A DNA stretch of 56,225 nt from Betaproteobacteria bacterium. GTDB taxonomy: Bacteria > Pseudomonadota > Gammaproteobacteria > Burkholderiales > Ga0077523. Every line of letters begins with the position of its first letter. The first letter of the stretch is position 1. A program made the position numbers and the translations under genes. The stretch is taken from assembly GCA_025350245.1 (NCBI GenBank), contig JANXYG010000059.1:1-56225 (forward strand). The letters are read 5' to 3'. The notes below the pieces were generated by a model that had not been told where the DNA came from, did no database searches, and saw only the letters and a program-made list of their open reading frames with translations. This document shows, piece by piece, positions 16,763 through 23,520 of the stretch.

Positions 16763-17552
16763 ATGGGGCTGGCGATTCTCGCGTACGTGATCCTCGACGG
16801 TTTCGACCTCGGCGTGGGGATCCTGATGCCGCTGGCGCCGCGTGATCAGCAAGACATCATGCTCGCATCGATCGGCCCGTTCCGGGACGCGAACGAAACC
16901 TGGCTGGTGCCGGGCGTGGGCATCCTGCTGGTTGCCTTTCCGCACGCGCACGGCGTGATCCTGACAGCGCTGTATCTCCCGGTGGCGGCGATGCCGCTGT
17001 GCCTGATCCTGCGCGGCGTCGCCGTCGAGTTCAGGGTCGAGGCCTCGGGCTGGCACCGCGAACTGTGGAACCGGCTGTTCTTCTTCGGTTCACTGGGAAC
17101 AGCCGTCGCTCAGGGCGTCATGCCGGGCGGGGTGATCACCGGATTTCGAAACGGTGGCGGGTACCGGTGGTTCAATTTCGTGGTCGGGCTCGGACTTGCG
17201 GGCGCCTACGCGATGCTCGGTGCGACCTGGCTGATCGTGAAGACCGAGGGTGACCTGCAAGGTCGGGCGATGCGGTGGGCCCGGGCGGCGACGGTGGTCG
17301 CGGCGGTGGGAGTGGCGGCCATTCGTGCTGGCGGTCTGGATCTTCGTGTTTGCCTTCGCCGGGCTCGGCCACAGCCTGTTCCCGTACCTCGTCGAAGACC
17401 GACTGACTATCTGGCAGGCAGCCGCCGCGCCGGAATCGCTGCGATTCGTGTTGGTCGGCGCGATCATCGTGATCCCGCTCATCATCGGCTACACGGTATT
17501 GTCGTATCGGGTGTTCTGGGGCAAGGCCAGGGAACTCACCTACGGCAGCTAA
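16763..17552 (+). pseudogene. cydB: Cytochrome bd oxidase subunit II remnant, frameshifted
   Basis: Translation from 16763 gives the CydB N-terminus (MGLAILAYVILDGFDLGVGIL, then IGPFRDANETWLVPGVGILL) and the middle part to GATWLIVKTEGDLQ and VGVAA near 17320. The family C-terminus (FVLAVWIFVFAFAGLGHSL, then EDRLTIWQAA and GYTVLSYRVFWGKARELTYG) continues in the next frame and stops at 17552. About 70 residues of the central region are missing at the frame change. Immediately upstream the tail of the cydA remnant runs into it without a proper intergenic segment. The gene is a decayed partner of cydA. The long open frame that reads through to 18130 is fortuitous. Confidence 0.85.
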
Positions 17553-17562
17553 CAGAGGGTCC

Positions 17563-17760
17563 ACTCCCAGCGTGCGCTGCGCGCCGGCTTCCCCCTCCAA
17601 GGGGGCGCAGCATTCCTCGGGGAACCCTGCGGAAAGTTGACGCCCACCCCCAGCCTGCGCTGCGCGCCGGCTTCCCCCTCCAAGGGGGCGCAGCATTCCT
17701 CGGGGAACCCTGCGGATGCTGCCCCTTCGCTGCTCGGGTCCCTCGGTTCAGTAGGCCCAG
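17563..17760. repeat. Two diverged copies of the GC-rich dispersed repeat
   Basis: Two copies of the unit related to 15241-15557 (core CTGCGCGCCGGCTTCCCCCT, then the complementary arm and CCTCGGGGAACCCTG) begin about 11 bases after the cydB remnant stop. They share a joining stretch GTTGACGCCCACCCCCAG with the first array. Confidence 0.8.
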
Positions 17761-17774
17761 GCTCGCGATGCTCG

Positions 17775-17802
17775 AAAAAAAGCCCGCTTGCGCGGGCTTT
17801 TT
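17775..17802. terminator. Bidirectional intrinsic terminator of the cold-shock gene
   Basis: AAAAAAAGCCCGC and GCGGGCTTTTT flank a short TTGC loop. The hairpin lies 22 bases past the cold-shock protein stop (minus strand) and has T-tracts in both directions. Confidence 0.88.
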
Positions 17803-17823
17803 CCCAACCGGAAGGGTTGAAGC

Positions 17824-18030
17824 TCAGTCGAGCGGGCGGATGTTGGTCGCCTGCTTGCCCTTCGGGCCGGTGGTGATTTCGAATTCGACTTTCTGGTTTT
17901 CACGCAACGTCTTGAAGCCGTTGCCCTGGATCGCGGAGAAATGCGCGAAGAGGTCCTCGCCGCCCCCGTCGGGTTTGATGAAGCCGAAGCCTTTGGAGTC
18001 GTTGAACCACTTCACGGTACCGGTACTCAT
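17824..18030 (-). CDS. Cold-shock domain protein (CspA family)
   Basis: A 68-residue single cold-shock domain. It contains the RNA-binding motifs KGFGFI (RNP1) and DLFAHFS (RNP2), the starting block [15 protein letters not shown] and the terminal [13 protein letters not shown]. It binds single-stranded RNA and DNA and acts as an RNA chaperone. The start at 18030 is set by AAGGAAGA upstream. Possible longer forms starting at 18150 have no family support. A strong terminator follows. The 333-base upstream gap could hold a structured leader as in other csp genes, but I see no recognisable cold-shock box. Confidence 0.95.
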   Translation of the reverse strand: MSTGTVKWFNDSKGFGFIKPDGGGEDLFAHFSAIQGNGFKTLRENQKVEFEITTGPKGKQATNIRPLD

Positions 18031-18363
18031 TCGTTTGTCTTCCTTGCAAAAAATGAAAATGGGCTCGCGCCCGACGGCGGGTGCTCCAAGAACGGAAGAA
18101 CGGGGACCGGGGGTACCGCGGAAACGGTAACGACTGACCTGCCACTTCACCGACAGAGAACCTGCTTGGCGGCTTATACCTTGTCGCCGCGGTGATGGTC
18201 AAGCAATTTGCAATTTGCGGCGACATCGCCCATGCACAGCGGGCCGGTGCCGTTGGGAGCGGCCCGGCGGGCACCGAACAAAAAAAGTCTGCGGTGAACG
18301 ACCGCGGGCTTGTTGCGACACAAACCGCCAGGCATCGGCGGCTGGCGCAACCACTGCGGGGGA
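18031..18363. other. Intergenic region upstream of csp and downstream of the PEP-CTERM gene
   Basis: No credible gene is seen. A minus-strand GCGGT/ACCGC hairpin followed by a run of seven T (18280-18305) could end the PEP-CTERM transcript. The part nearest 18031 must contain the csp promoter and leader. A short direct repeat CAATTTG occurs at about 18204 and 18212. Confidence 0.45.
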
Positions 18364-19002
18364 TTACTTCTTGCCCAGGCGGCGGCGACCGGCAAGGCCG
18401 AACAGGGCCAAGCCAAAGCCCATCATGGCGTAGGTGCTCGGCTCGGGCACCGCGACCACGGCGTGGTTGTCGGTCTCGAACGCGTTGATGGACGGATTGG
18501 TGATGAACTTGACGATGTCGAACTGCTCGCTGGCACTGGCACGGATGTTCACGAACAGCCCGACGCCCTGGTTGCCGTTGGCGATAGTTCCGGCGGCGGC
18601 AGCAAAGTCGATACCGGTGTAGGTAGCCAGAAGCGACGCCCCGTTGTAGACCTCGACCACGTTGTAGGTGTCCGGTGAACCCATGTAGAAGCCGAAATAC
18701 TTGAGCGGCGTCGCAGAGAAGTTGGCGGTTCCGACCAGGCCCGTGGCGTTGTCCGGGTTGTTCGGGCCCACCGAATAGTAGTTGTCGGTGATGCCGGGAG
18801 GGGCTGCGGAGACGCCTGAAGGATTGCCGGGGCCCACGCGGATCATGCCGCCGCTGTAGTTGCCCGGCAGGCCGCCGGCAAATGTTTCGGTGATGGCGCC
18901 GGCTTCGGTCGAGAACGACTGACCCAGGGTTGCATCGATCGAGATGGCGTGCGCCTGACCGACGATACCGGTCAGCGCAATCGCGAGTGCGAGTTTCTTC
19001 AT
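18364..19002 (-). CDS. PEP-CTERM sorting domain-containing secreted protein
   Basis: A 212-residue protein with N-terminal signal peptide MKKLALAIALTGIVGQAHA and a low-complexity Gly/Asn-rich middle. The classical C-terminal sorting signal is VPEPSTYAMMGFGLALFGL followed by AGRRRLGKK: the PEP motif, a membrane segment and a basic tail. PEP-CTERM proteins are processed by exosortase and exported to the envelope or extracellular matrix. No exosortase or polysaccharide genes lie nearby. The start follows GGAGAG. The upstream region is an AT-rich island with a perfect inverted repeat (19116-19138), so its expression may have special control. Confidence 0.93.
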   Translation of the reverse strand: MKKLALAIALTGIVGQAHAISIDATLGQSFSTEAGAITETFAGGLPGNYSGGMIRVGPGNPSGVSAAPPGITDNYYSVGPNNPDNATGLVGTANFSATPLKYFGFYMGSPDTYNVVEVYNGASLLATYTGIDFAAAAGTIANGNQGVGLFVNIRASASEQFDIVKFITNPSINAFETDNHAVVAVPEPSTYAMMGFGLALFGLAGRRRLGKK

Positions 19003-19115
19003 GAACGACTCTCCAGAATGGGACTGCGTCGAAAGAGGGTGTTGTCCGACACGAACTCGGATACCGCATCGACCATGTCGAGAAAAGCTCTCATACAGTA
19101 ATATTTATACCATTC

Positions 19116-19138
19116 AAAACTAACTATTTGTTAGTTTT
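19116..19138. promoter_or_regulatory. Perfect 9-bp inverted repeat in an AT-rich island upstream of the PEP-CTERM gene
   Basis: AAAACTAAC (19116-19124) and GTTAGTTTT (19130-19138) flank a 5-base loop, about 115 bases before the PEP-CTERM start, in a segment far richer in A+T than its surroundings. It could be an operator or a hairpin terminator. AATATTTATA lies beside it. Confidence 0.5.
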
Positions 19139-19453
19139 TAGCGATTTCTATCTTGGTGGTGTTTCTTGAGCAGGACCTGTGCCAAAGCGTCGGATCCTGA
19201 GTTCCGAGCGCCGCTGCCGGTGGGTGTGGGGGCTTCGGCTCGTCACCCATCGGCACGGCGGCAGTCGCCGTCGGACGGATTGCGACATCAGGCGGCGCCG
19301 ATGGGCAGCGCCCGGCGCTCGGGCGGGTCAGGTCAGGTCAGGAGAACACGGGGGAAGAATGAGCCGCCTGTGGCGGCGCGCGATAAGAAAGCTCAGCGCT
19401 TCACCAGTTGGCGGAAGGCCCCCGAAAAGGTGAAGGGTTTACCGCCGTCGGAC

Positions 19454-19479
19454 GCGATGTACCATCGATGGTACATCGC
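19454..19479. promoter_or_regulatory. 26-bp perfect palindrome
   Basis: Half-site GCGATGTACCATC is followed directly by its exact complement, with no spacer, 30 bases past the stop of the DsrE-like gene. The core TGTACCATCGATGGTACA is typical of a dimeric repressor operator. It has no T-tract, so it is not a terminator. Confidence 0.5.
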
Positions 19480-19509
19480 CAGTGGCGGGCACGGCACCGG
19501 CCTTCGAGA

Positions 19510-19986
19510 TCACGTCGCCGCGGAACAGGCGGTCCGGATGCGCCTGAGCGACTCGACGCTGGCGGGAAGCTCATCGGGACGTTCGTCGGCATAGAACCGC
19601 TCATCGGCGGCCTTCGGCGCGGCGGCGCCAAATCCCTTCACCGGCTCGACCCACGGCAACAGATCACCGGGGACCAGACCGAGTCGCGACATGTCGTTTT
19701 CGCAGACCCTCAGGAATGCGCCGAACTGCCGCATCAGGTCGACACCCTTGACGAGCTTCCGGTCCGTGATCCCGTTCGACTTGGCCATCAAGGCCACCTG
19801 GTCGCCGGTCACCACAACCCAGAATCGGGTCAGCCGGATCGGGCGCTTCGTGACCAGGACCTCTTGCAGCACGTCTTCGAGCTGGAACTGCGCGTCGGCG
19901 ACGTAGACCGCGCCCTCTTCGGGTTCCGCCGCACCGGCGAAAGTTGCCATCAGGATCATCGACGTAGCTACCGCGGACTTGCGCAT
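19510..19986 (-). CDS. Secreted DsrE-family-like protein
   Basis: A 158-residue protein with a signal peptide (MRKSAVATSMILMATFAGA, cut before AEPEEG). The mature region ends with GVDLMRQFGAFLRVCENDM and a LGLVPGDLLPWVEPVKGFG stretch. This resembles the conserved Cys-containing part of periplasmic DsrE/DsrF-like proteins of unknown function. The start ATG at 19986 follows GGGAG 5 bases upstream; a GTG two codons earlier is less likely. It is monocistronic as far as can be seen and divergent from the TPR gene. Family assignment is tentative. Confidence 0.65.
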   Translation of the reverse strand: MRKSAVATSMILMATFAGAAEPEEGAVYVADAQFQLEDVLQEVLVTKRPIRLTRFWVVVTGDQVALMAKSNGITDRKLVKGVDLMRQFGAFLRVCENDMSRLGLVPGDLLPWVEPVKGFGAAAPKAADERFYADERPDELPASVESLRRIRTACSAAT

Positions 19987-20057
19987 CGTCACTCCCGTTC
20001 TCCCGACTGGACTCGAAGCGGAGTGTAGCCGCTAACAACGGTCCAGCGCGGCGCGCC

Positions 20058-20645
20058 ATGCGCCCCCGCAGGTGCGTCTTTTGCGTCTCGACTGGTGAAG
20101 CCGCACGGGAGTTCATCGCCTTGCAACCCACCACGATGTCGCTCATAGCCACGTCCACGCGCCGATTCCCGACGGCGGCTCTGCCGCGCGCGCTCGATCC
20201 GCTCTTTTGCCAGCTCGCGGCGTGCCGCCACGGATTGGAAGCGGAGACCACCGAAGATCGCATCTGGTCGCTATGGATGTATCACCCGAATCCCGCCGCG
20301 GCCCGGGCGCTCGATCGTGCCGCCACCGAAATCGCCCGCCAAAGCCACGACATCGCCGAAACCAGGCTCGATCGCCTGCTGCGACGACTGCCGGATTTCT
20401 GCGAGGCGTGGAACAAGCTGGCGACGCTCTACTTTCTCCAGGCGCGCGACGAAGAATGTCTCGAGAGCCTGCACCATGTGCTGCTTTTGGAACCACGGCA
20501 TTTCGGCGCAATCTGCAACGTCGCCGAACTCGCGCTGCTGCGCGGCGACGTGGACGGCGCCGAGTTCGCATTCCGGTGCGCGCTGCGCATCAACCCCCAT
20601 CTCGACAACGTCCGCCACCGGATCGCCGACCTGCGGAGCCATTGA
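20058..20645 (+). CDS. Tetratricopeptide-repeat protein
   Basis: The 195-residue frame encodes a TPR-type helical protein. The signature stretch DFCEAWNKLATLYFLQARDE, followed by LLLEPRHFGAICNVAELAL and RCALRINPH, is shared by a widespread proteobacterial family of periplasmic or cytoplasmic TPR proteins. A start at 20136 (MSLIATSTRRFPTAALP) fits the homology better than the first ATG at 20058. It is divergent from the DsrE-like gene and is followed after 3 bases by a copy of the dispersed GC-rich repeat. Specific function unknown. Confidence 0.75.
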   Translation: MRPRRCVFCVSTGEAAREFIALQPTTMSLIATSTRRFPTAALPRALDPLFCQLAACRHGLEAETTEDRIWSLWMYHPNPAAARALDRAATEIARQSHDIAETRLDRLLRRLPDFCEAWNKLATLYFLQARDEECLESLHHVLLLEPRHFGAICNVAELALLRGDVDGAEFAFRCALRINPHLDNVRHRIADLRSH

Positions 20646-20647
20646 CG

Positions 20648-20765
20648 TCCACCGCCAGGCTCCGCTGCGCTTCGCCTTCCCCCTCAAGCGGGCGCCCCGT
20701 CCTCGGGGGACCCTGTGGGCGGGGCCCCCTCGTTCAACGACAGTCCTTCGTTCACCAGCATCCCT
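20648..20765. repeat. Diverged single copy of the GC-rich dispersed repeat
   Basis: It contains the same block order as the 15241-15557 array (CGCTGCGCTTCGCCTTCCCC, a G-rich arm, then CCTCGGGGGACCCTGTGGGC and a TTCGTTCA tail), with substitutions in the right arm. It starts just after the TPR gene stop. Confidence 0.75.
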
Positions 20766-20855
20766 TCGCTCGACAGATCCGGGGCGCAAGCAACCTTGGC
20801 CAACCAAGGGGAGTGCCGAATGCCGCGCCGCGGGGGCTCGTGATAGCCTCGGGTC

Positions 20856-21623
20856 ATGACTCCCGCCACCGTGCCGGCCTGCTTCACCCGCCGCGAATCT
20901 CTCGCGGACTATCTTGCGTGCACCGACTATGTCTCGAGTTCCGCGGTACGACGGTTCCTGCGTACCGGGAGGGCACCGGCCCTGGCCCTGATCCCCGACG
21001 CCATTTCCCGCGACACGTCATTGGGCGATGCCTTCCACGCGTTGCTGCTGGAGCCAGAGCGGTTCGCCGACGATTTCGTCCAGGCGCACGAGCGCGCGCC
21101 ACCACCCGGCACTGGCGACGAGGCCAGCCTGATGGCACGAACCTGGTTGTCCGCCCGTGACTGCGAGGCGCTGCAGCGCATGCGCAACGCCGTATTGAAC
21201 TACACCCGGCTGCCGCTGGCCGGCTGGCTGATGGAGGGCGAGAAGGAACTGTCGCTCTACTGGCAGGGCGTCGCCGGCGGCAGGTGGAAGGGGCGACCGG
21301 ACTGCTTCAGCGAGGAGATCGTGCTCGAGATCAAGACCGCCGCCGATGTGCGGCCGGCGCGCTTCGGCAAGTCGCGCAAACGCTACCGCTACGATCTGCA
21401 GGCAGCCCTCTATCTGGAGGGCATCGAACTGCTCACCGGCCACAGGCCCCGATTCCTGTACGTGTCGGTCGAGACATCGCGACCCCACACCGTGTGGATT
21501 CATGAACCGTCCCCCCCGGAGCTTGCCGCCGCCGCCATGGAACTCAGCGTCGCCCGAGCACAGTTCTTGAACGGACTGGCCGCGCCACCCGCCGGCCCCG
21601 GCGTTGCCGGGCCGGCAGCGTAG
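20856..21623 (+). CDS. RecE/exodeoxyribonuclease VIII-like PD-(D/E)XK nuclease
   Basis: A 255-residue protein similar to the DUF3799/PDDEXK_12 nuclease domain of phage and plasmid RecE-like exonucleases. Family features are SSSAVRRFLRTGRAPA, GDAFHALLLEPERFADDF, and the catalytic RPDCF with EIKTAADV (Asp, then Glu-x-Lys). The Gln in RYDLQAALYLEG completes the RecB-type motif. Such nucleases resect double-stranded DNA for RecT-type annealing. No recT, integrase or phage gene lies beside it, and its base composition matches the neighbours, so it is an old orphan. The cellular role is unknown. Confidence 0.8.
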   Translation: MTPATVPACFTRRESLADYLACTDYVSSSAVRRFLRTGRAPALALIPDAISRDTSLGDAFHALLLEPERFADDFVQAHERAPPPGTGDEASLMARTWLSARDCEALQRMRNAVLNYTRLPLAGWLMEGEKELSLYWQGVAGGRWKGRPDCFSEEIVLEIKTAADVRPARFGKSRKRYRYDLQAALYLEGIELLTGHRPRFLYVSVETSRPHTVWIHEPSPPELAAAAMELSVARAQFLNGLAAPPAGPGVAGPAA

Positions 21624-21687
21624 CCGACCACGGCACGCGCTCGACTCGAACCGTCGGCGGCCGGCATCACCCCTTCGGAATCATTCC

Positions 21688-21920
21688 ATGCAGCGGATCA
21701 CGCTCACCCGTTTCCGTACCGCTACCCGAAGGGTGAATATCTGTTGCTGTTCAATCCACTGGATGTTTCGTCGAACATCGACGAATTGCTGGCCGGCGGC
21801 GCCGCGACCAACGGCCACCAGCGCATCCTGGACACCCAGCCCGCGAACCTGCACGAACGGGGCGCGGTGTTCCTGGGGTCGAAGGACGAGGTCGAGCGCG
21901 TCACGTCGTACCACGCCTGA
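21688..21920 (+). pseudogene. fbp: Fructose-1,6-bisphosphatase class 1 remnant
   Basis: Three blocks of class 1 FBPase remain in order. MQRITLTRF (from 21688) is the family N-terminus. After a frame change, [20 protein letters not shown] (from about 21711) is the metal-site region, normally [40 protein letters not shown] then leads to [17 protein letters not shown], the C-terminus, ending at TGA 21918-21920. About 90 residues between the first two blocks and about 170 between the last two are gone. Key metal ligands are changed (DPLDG to NPLDV). Only 233 bases of a roughly 1-kb gene survive, so it cannot be active. Confidence 0.85.
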
Positions 21921-21971
21921 TCGTTTCCACGTCGGGCCGGGCCGCACCAACCGGGGCGTTCCGGCATTCCA

Positions 21972-22002
21972 AAGAAAGGGCGACCATGGGCCGCCCTTTC
22001 TT
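21972..22002. terminator. Bidirectional intrinsic terminator
   Basis: AAGAAAGGGCG (21972-21982) pairs with CGCCCTTTCTT (21992-22002) around a 9-base loop. It lies between the fbp remnant and the convergent SWIB gene, whose stop is 22 bases away. Confidence 0.85.
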
Positions 22003-22023
22003 GCGTCGGGCAGTGCCCGACGA

Positions 22024-22410
22024 TCAGCTCAGATGGCCGCTGATCAGCTTGGTCATCTCGAACATCGACACCTGCTTCTTGCCGCCAAAGATCAGCTTGA
22101 GCTTGTCGTCGGCGTTGATCATGCGCTTGTTCTTGGCATCCTGAAGTTCGTGCTTCTTGATGTATTCCCAGATTTTCTTGGTAACTTCGGTACGCGGCAG
22201 ACCCTTGTCACCGACCACCGCCGCCAACGTCGGGCTCGGAGTCATCGGTTTCATGAACGCCGCGTTCGGCGTGCGCTTCGCCGCCGGCTGCTTGGCGGCC
22301 GGGGCTACCTTCTTGACAGCGGGTACCACGGCCTTCTTGGCAGGAGCCGCTTTTTTCGCGGCGGGCTTGGCGGCGGGTTTCTTCGCGGCGGGTTTCTTGG
22401 CTACGGCCAT
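22024..22410 (-). CDS. SWIB/MDM2-domain protein with lysine/alanine-rich N-terminal tail
   Basis: A 128-residue protein. Residues 1-45 are KPAAK/KKAAPAKK repeats resembling histone H1 or bacterial Hc1-like tails and should bind DNA. Residues about 55-128 form a SWIB domain (LAAVVGDKGLPRTEVTKKIW and NADDKLKLIFGGKKQVSMFE). Such fusions are common in betaproteobacteria and chlamydiae and are thought to be nucleoid-associated, but no mechanism is established. The start follows a weak GGAG upstream, and a clear terminator lies past the stop. It is intact although flanked by gene remnants on both sides. Confidence 0.93.
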   Translation of the reverse strand: MAVAKKPAAKKPAAKPAAKKAAPAKKAVVPAVKKVAPAAKQPAAKRTPNAAFMKPMTPSPTLAAVVGDKGLPRTEVTKKIWEYIKKHELQDAKNKRMINADDKLKLIFGGKKQVSMFEMTKLISGHLS

Positions 22411-22641
22411 TGATGCCTCCAGTCGGGTTATGCAGTGATCAGGCGCTGTTGTCTTTTGACATGCAATCTAGCAGTGAAGCGCGACGGAGGATGCACAATT
22501 CATCCCCATATGACAAGTGCCTTGCAGACGTTTTTCACTCTGGCAGCGAGCCTTTTGCCGCCCCCAGCGACCGGTTGGCCGGGAGGTTCGGCGAAAGTCG
22601 CGGCGCACCATCGGCCGACAAGCGGACGCCGTGGCTTGCCA

Positions 22642-22917
22642 TCAGGCCGACTTCTTCAACCGATCGAAGAATCGTTTGCGGAATTTCGCGACCTTGGGTG
22701 CCACCACGAACTGGCAATACGGCTGCTCGGGATTACGGGCGAAGTAGTCGTCATGGCAGGCCTCCGCCGCATGAAAGACCGACGCCGGCTCGATCTCGGT
22801 GACCAGCGGCGCCGGCCACCATTTTTCGGCACCGACGGCGGCCATCGCCGCGATCGCGTCCTCCCGCTGTTGCTCCGAAGGGTGGAAGATCGCCGATCGA
22901 TCTTTGATCGCCGTCAC
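22642..22917 (-). pseudogene. msrA: Peptide methionine sulfoxide reductase A C-terminal remnant
   Basis: The 91-residue frame matches only the C-terminal half of MsrA: RSAIFHPSEQQREDAIAAM, then PLVTEIEPASVFHAAEACHDDYFARNP and YCQFVVAPKVAKFRKRF. The N-terminal half with the GCFW catalytic Cys is absent. Two codons before the GTG used to open the frame there is an in-frame TAG, so the missing part was lost, not shifted. The left end abuts the opposing CIA30 remnant within about 15 bases, which marks a deletion junction. Confidence 0.85.
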
Positions 22918-22930
22918 GGCGCCCTAGACA

Positions 22931-23325
22931 CCGGTCGACGACGGCGTGATGGGTGGCCGGTCGGCCAAGCCGCGCCGTTCCAACCGGCGATTCTCCCCTC
23001 GTCTTCGTGGGCGAGGTGTCGCTCGACAACAACGGTGGGTTCGCTTCGATTCGTACCGCGCCGCAACAACACGATCTTGCGGGCGCCACCGGCATCGTGC
23101 TGCGGGTCCGCGGCGACGGCAAGCGCTATCGCGTCAATCTCCGCACCGACGCGACCTTCGACGGCATCCAGTATCAGGCCGGGTTCATCACGGTCGACGG
23201 CACCTGGCAGGATGTCGGCCTCGATTTCGCGCAGTTAGAGCTGAGCTTCCGGGGTCGCCCGGTACCCGCCGCGCCTCGACCCGGTCCGCATCCGCAGCTT
23301 CGGCCTAGCAGCCTGTCGGGCTTAG
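22931..23325 (+). pseudogene. CIA30 (NDUFAF1-like) family protein remnant, frameshifted
   Basis: The conserved CIA30 blocks are spread over more than one frame. DDGVMGGRSAK (about 22937-22969) is the family start motif. SPLVFVGEVSLDNNGGFASI continues in another frame, then TGIVLRVRGDGKRYRVNLRTD and FDGIQYQAGF to LSFRGRPVPAAP. A second frame change near 23275 leads to LDPVRIRSFGLAACRA and a stop at 23323-23325. The sequence enters the 162-bp inverted-repeat element at the conserved IRSFG position, so the element defines the 3' break. The N-terminal part is also missing. Bacterial CIA30 proteins have no settled function. Confidence 0.8.
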
Positions 23326-23469
23326 GGGTTCGATAGCGAAACGGTGGGAGAGCGAGGCCATATTTTGTCGATGTCGACGCGCATATCGGGAATATGCCAG
23401 GAGAAATCGGCGAGATGTGGACCGCTCTCCCACCGTTGCAGCCGAATCATCCTGAGTCCGACAGGCTGC
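23308..23469. mobile_element. 162-bp inverted-repeat (MITE-like) element
   Basis: Outer 12-bp perfect inverted repeats GCAGCCTGTCGG (23308-23319) and its complement (23458-23469), plus inner 15-bp perfect inverted repeats AACGGTGGGAGAGCG (23340-23354) and its complement (23423-23437). There is no coding capacity. Its left end interrupts the CIA30 remnant. No obvious target duplication is seen. It could be a miniature element or the ends left by a deleted insertion sequence. Confidence 0.65.
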
Positions 23470-23520
23470 CAGCTCTCGCCGAACGTCAGGCCGGCCGGTT
23501 CAGGCTCAAGATCGACACCA

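Larger units (their letters stand above)
19003..19509. other. 507-base intergenic region with AT-rich island and long palindrome
   Basis: No convincing gene is present; open frames here are shadows without family features. Two structures stand out: an AT-rich segment at about 19088-19145 with a 9-bp inverted repeat, and a 26-bp perfect palindrome at 19454-19479. Confidence 0.5.

Noticed and set aside
16763-18130. 455-codon frame read as one protein
   Set aside because: Only the first part is CydB. After about 17320 it is out of frame, then crosses the repeats and the cold-shock gene.
19166-19594. 142-codon plus-strand frame
   Set aside because: Low-complexity composition, no family features, and it overlaps the palindrome and the 3' end of the DsrE-like gene.
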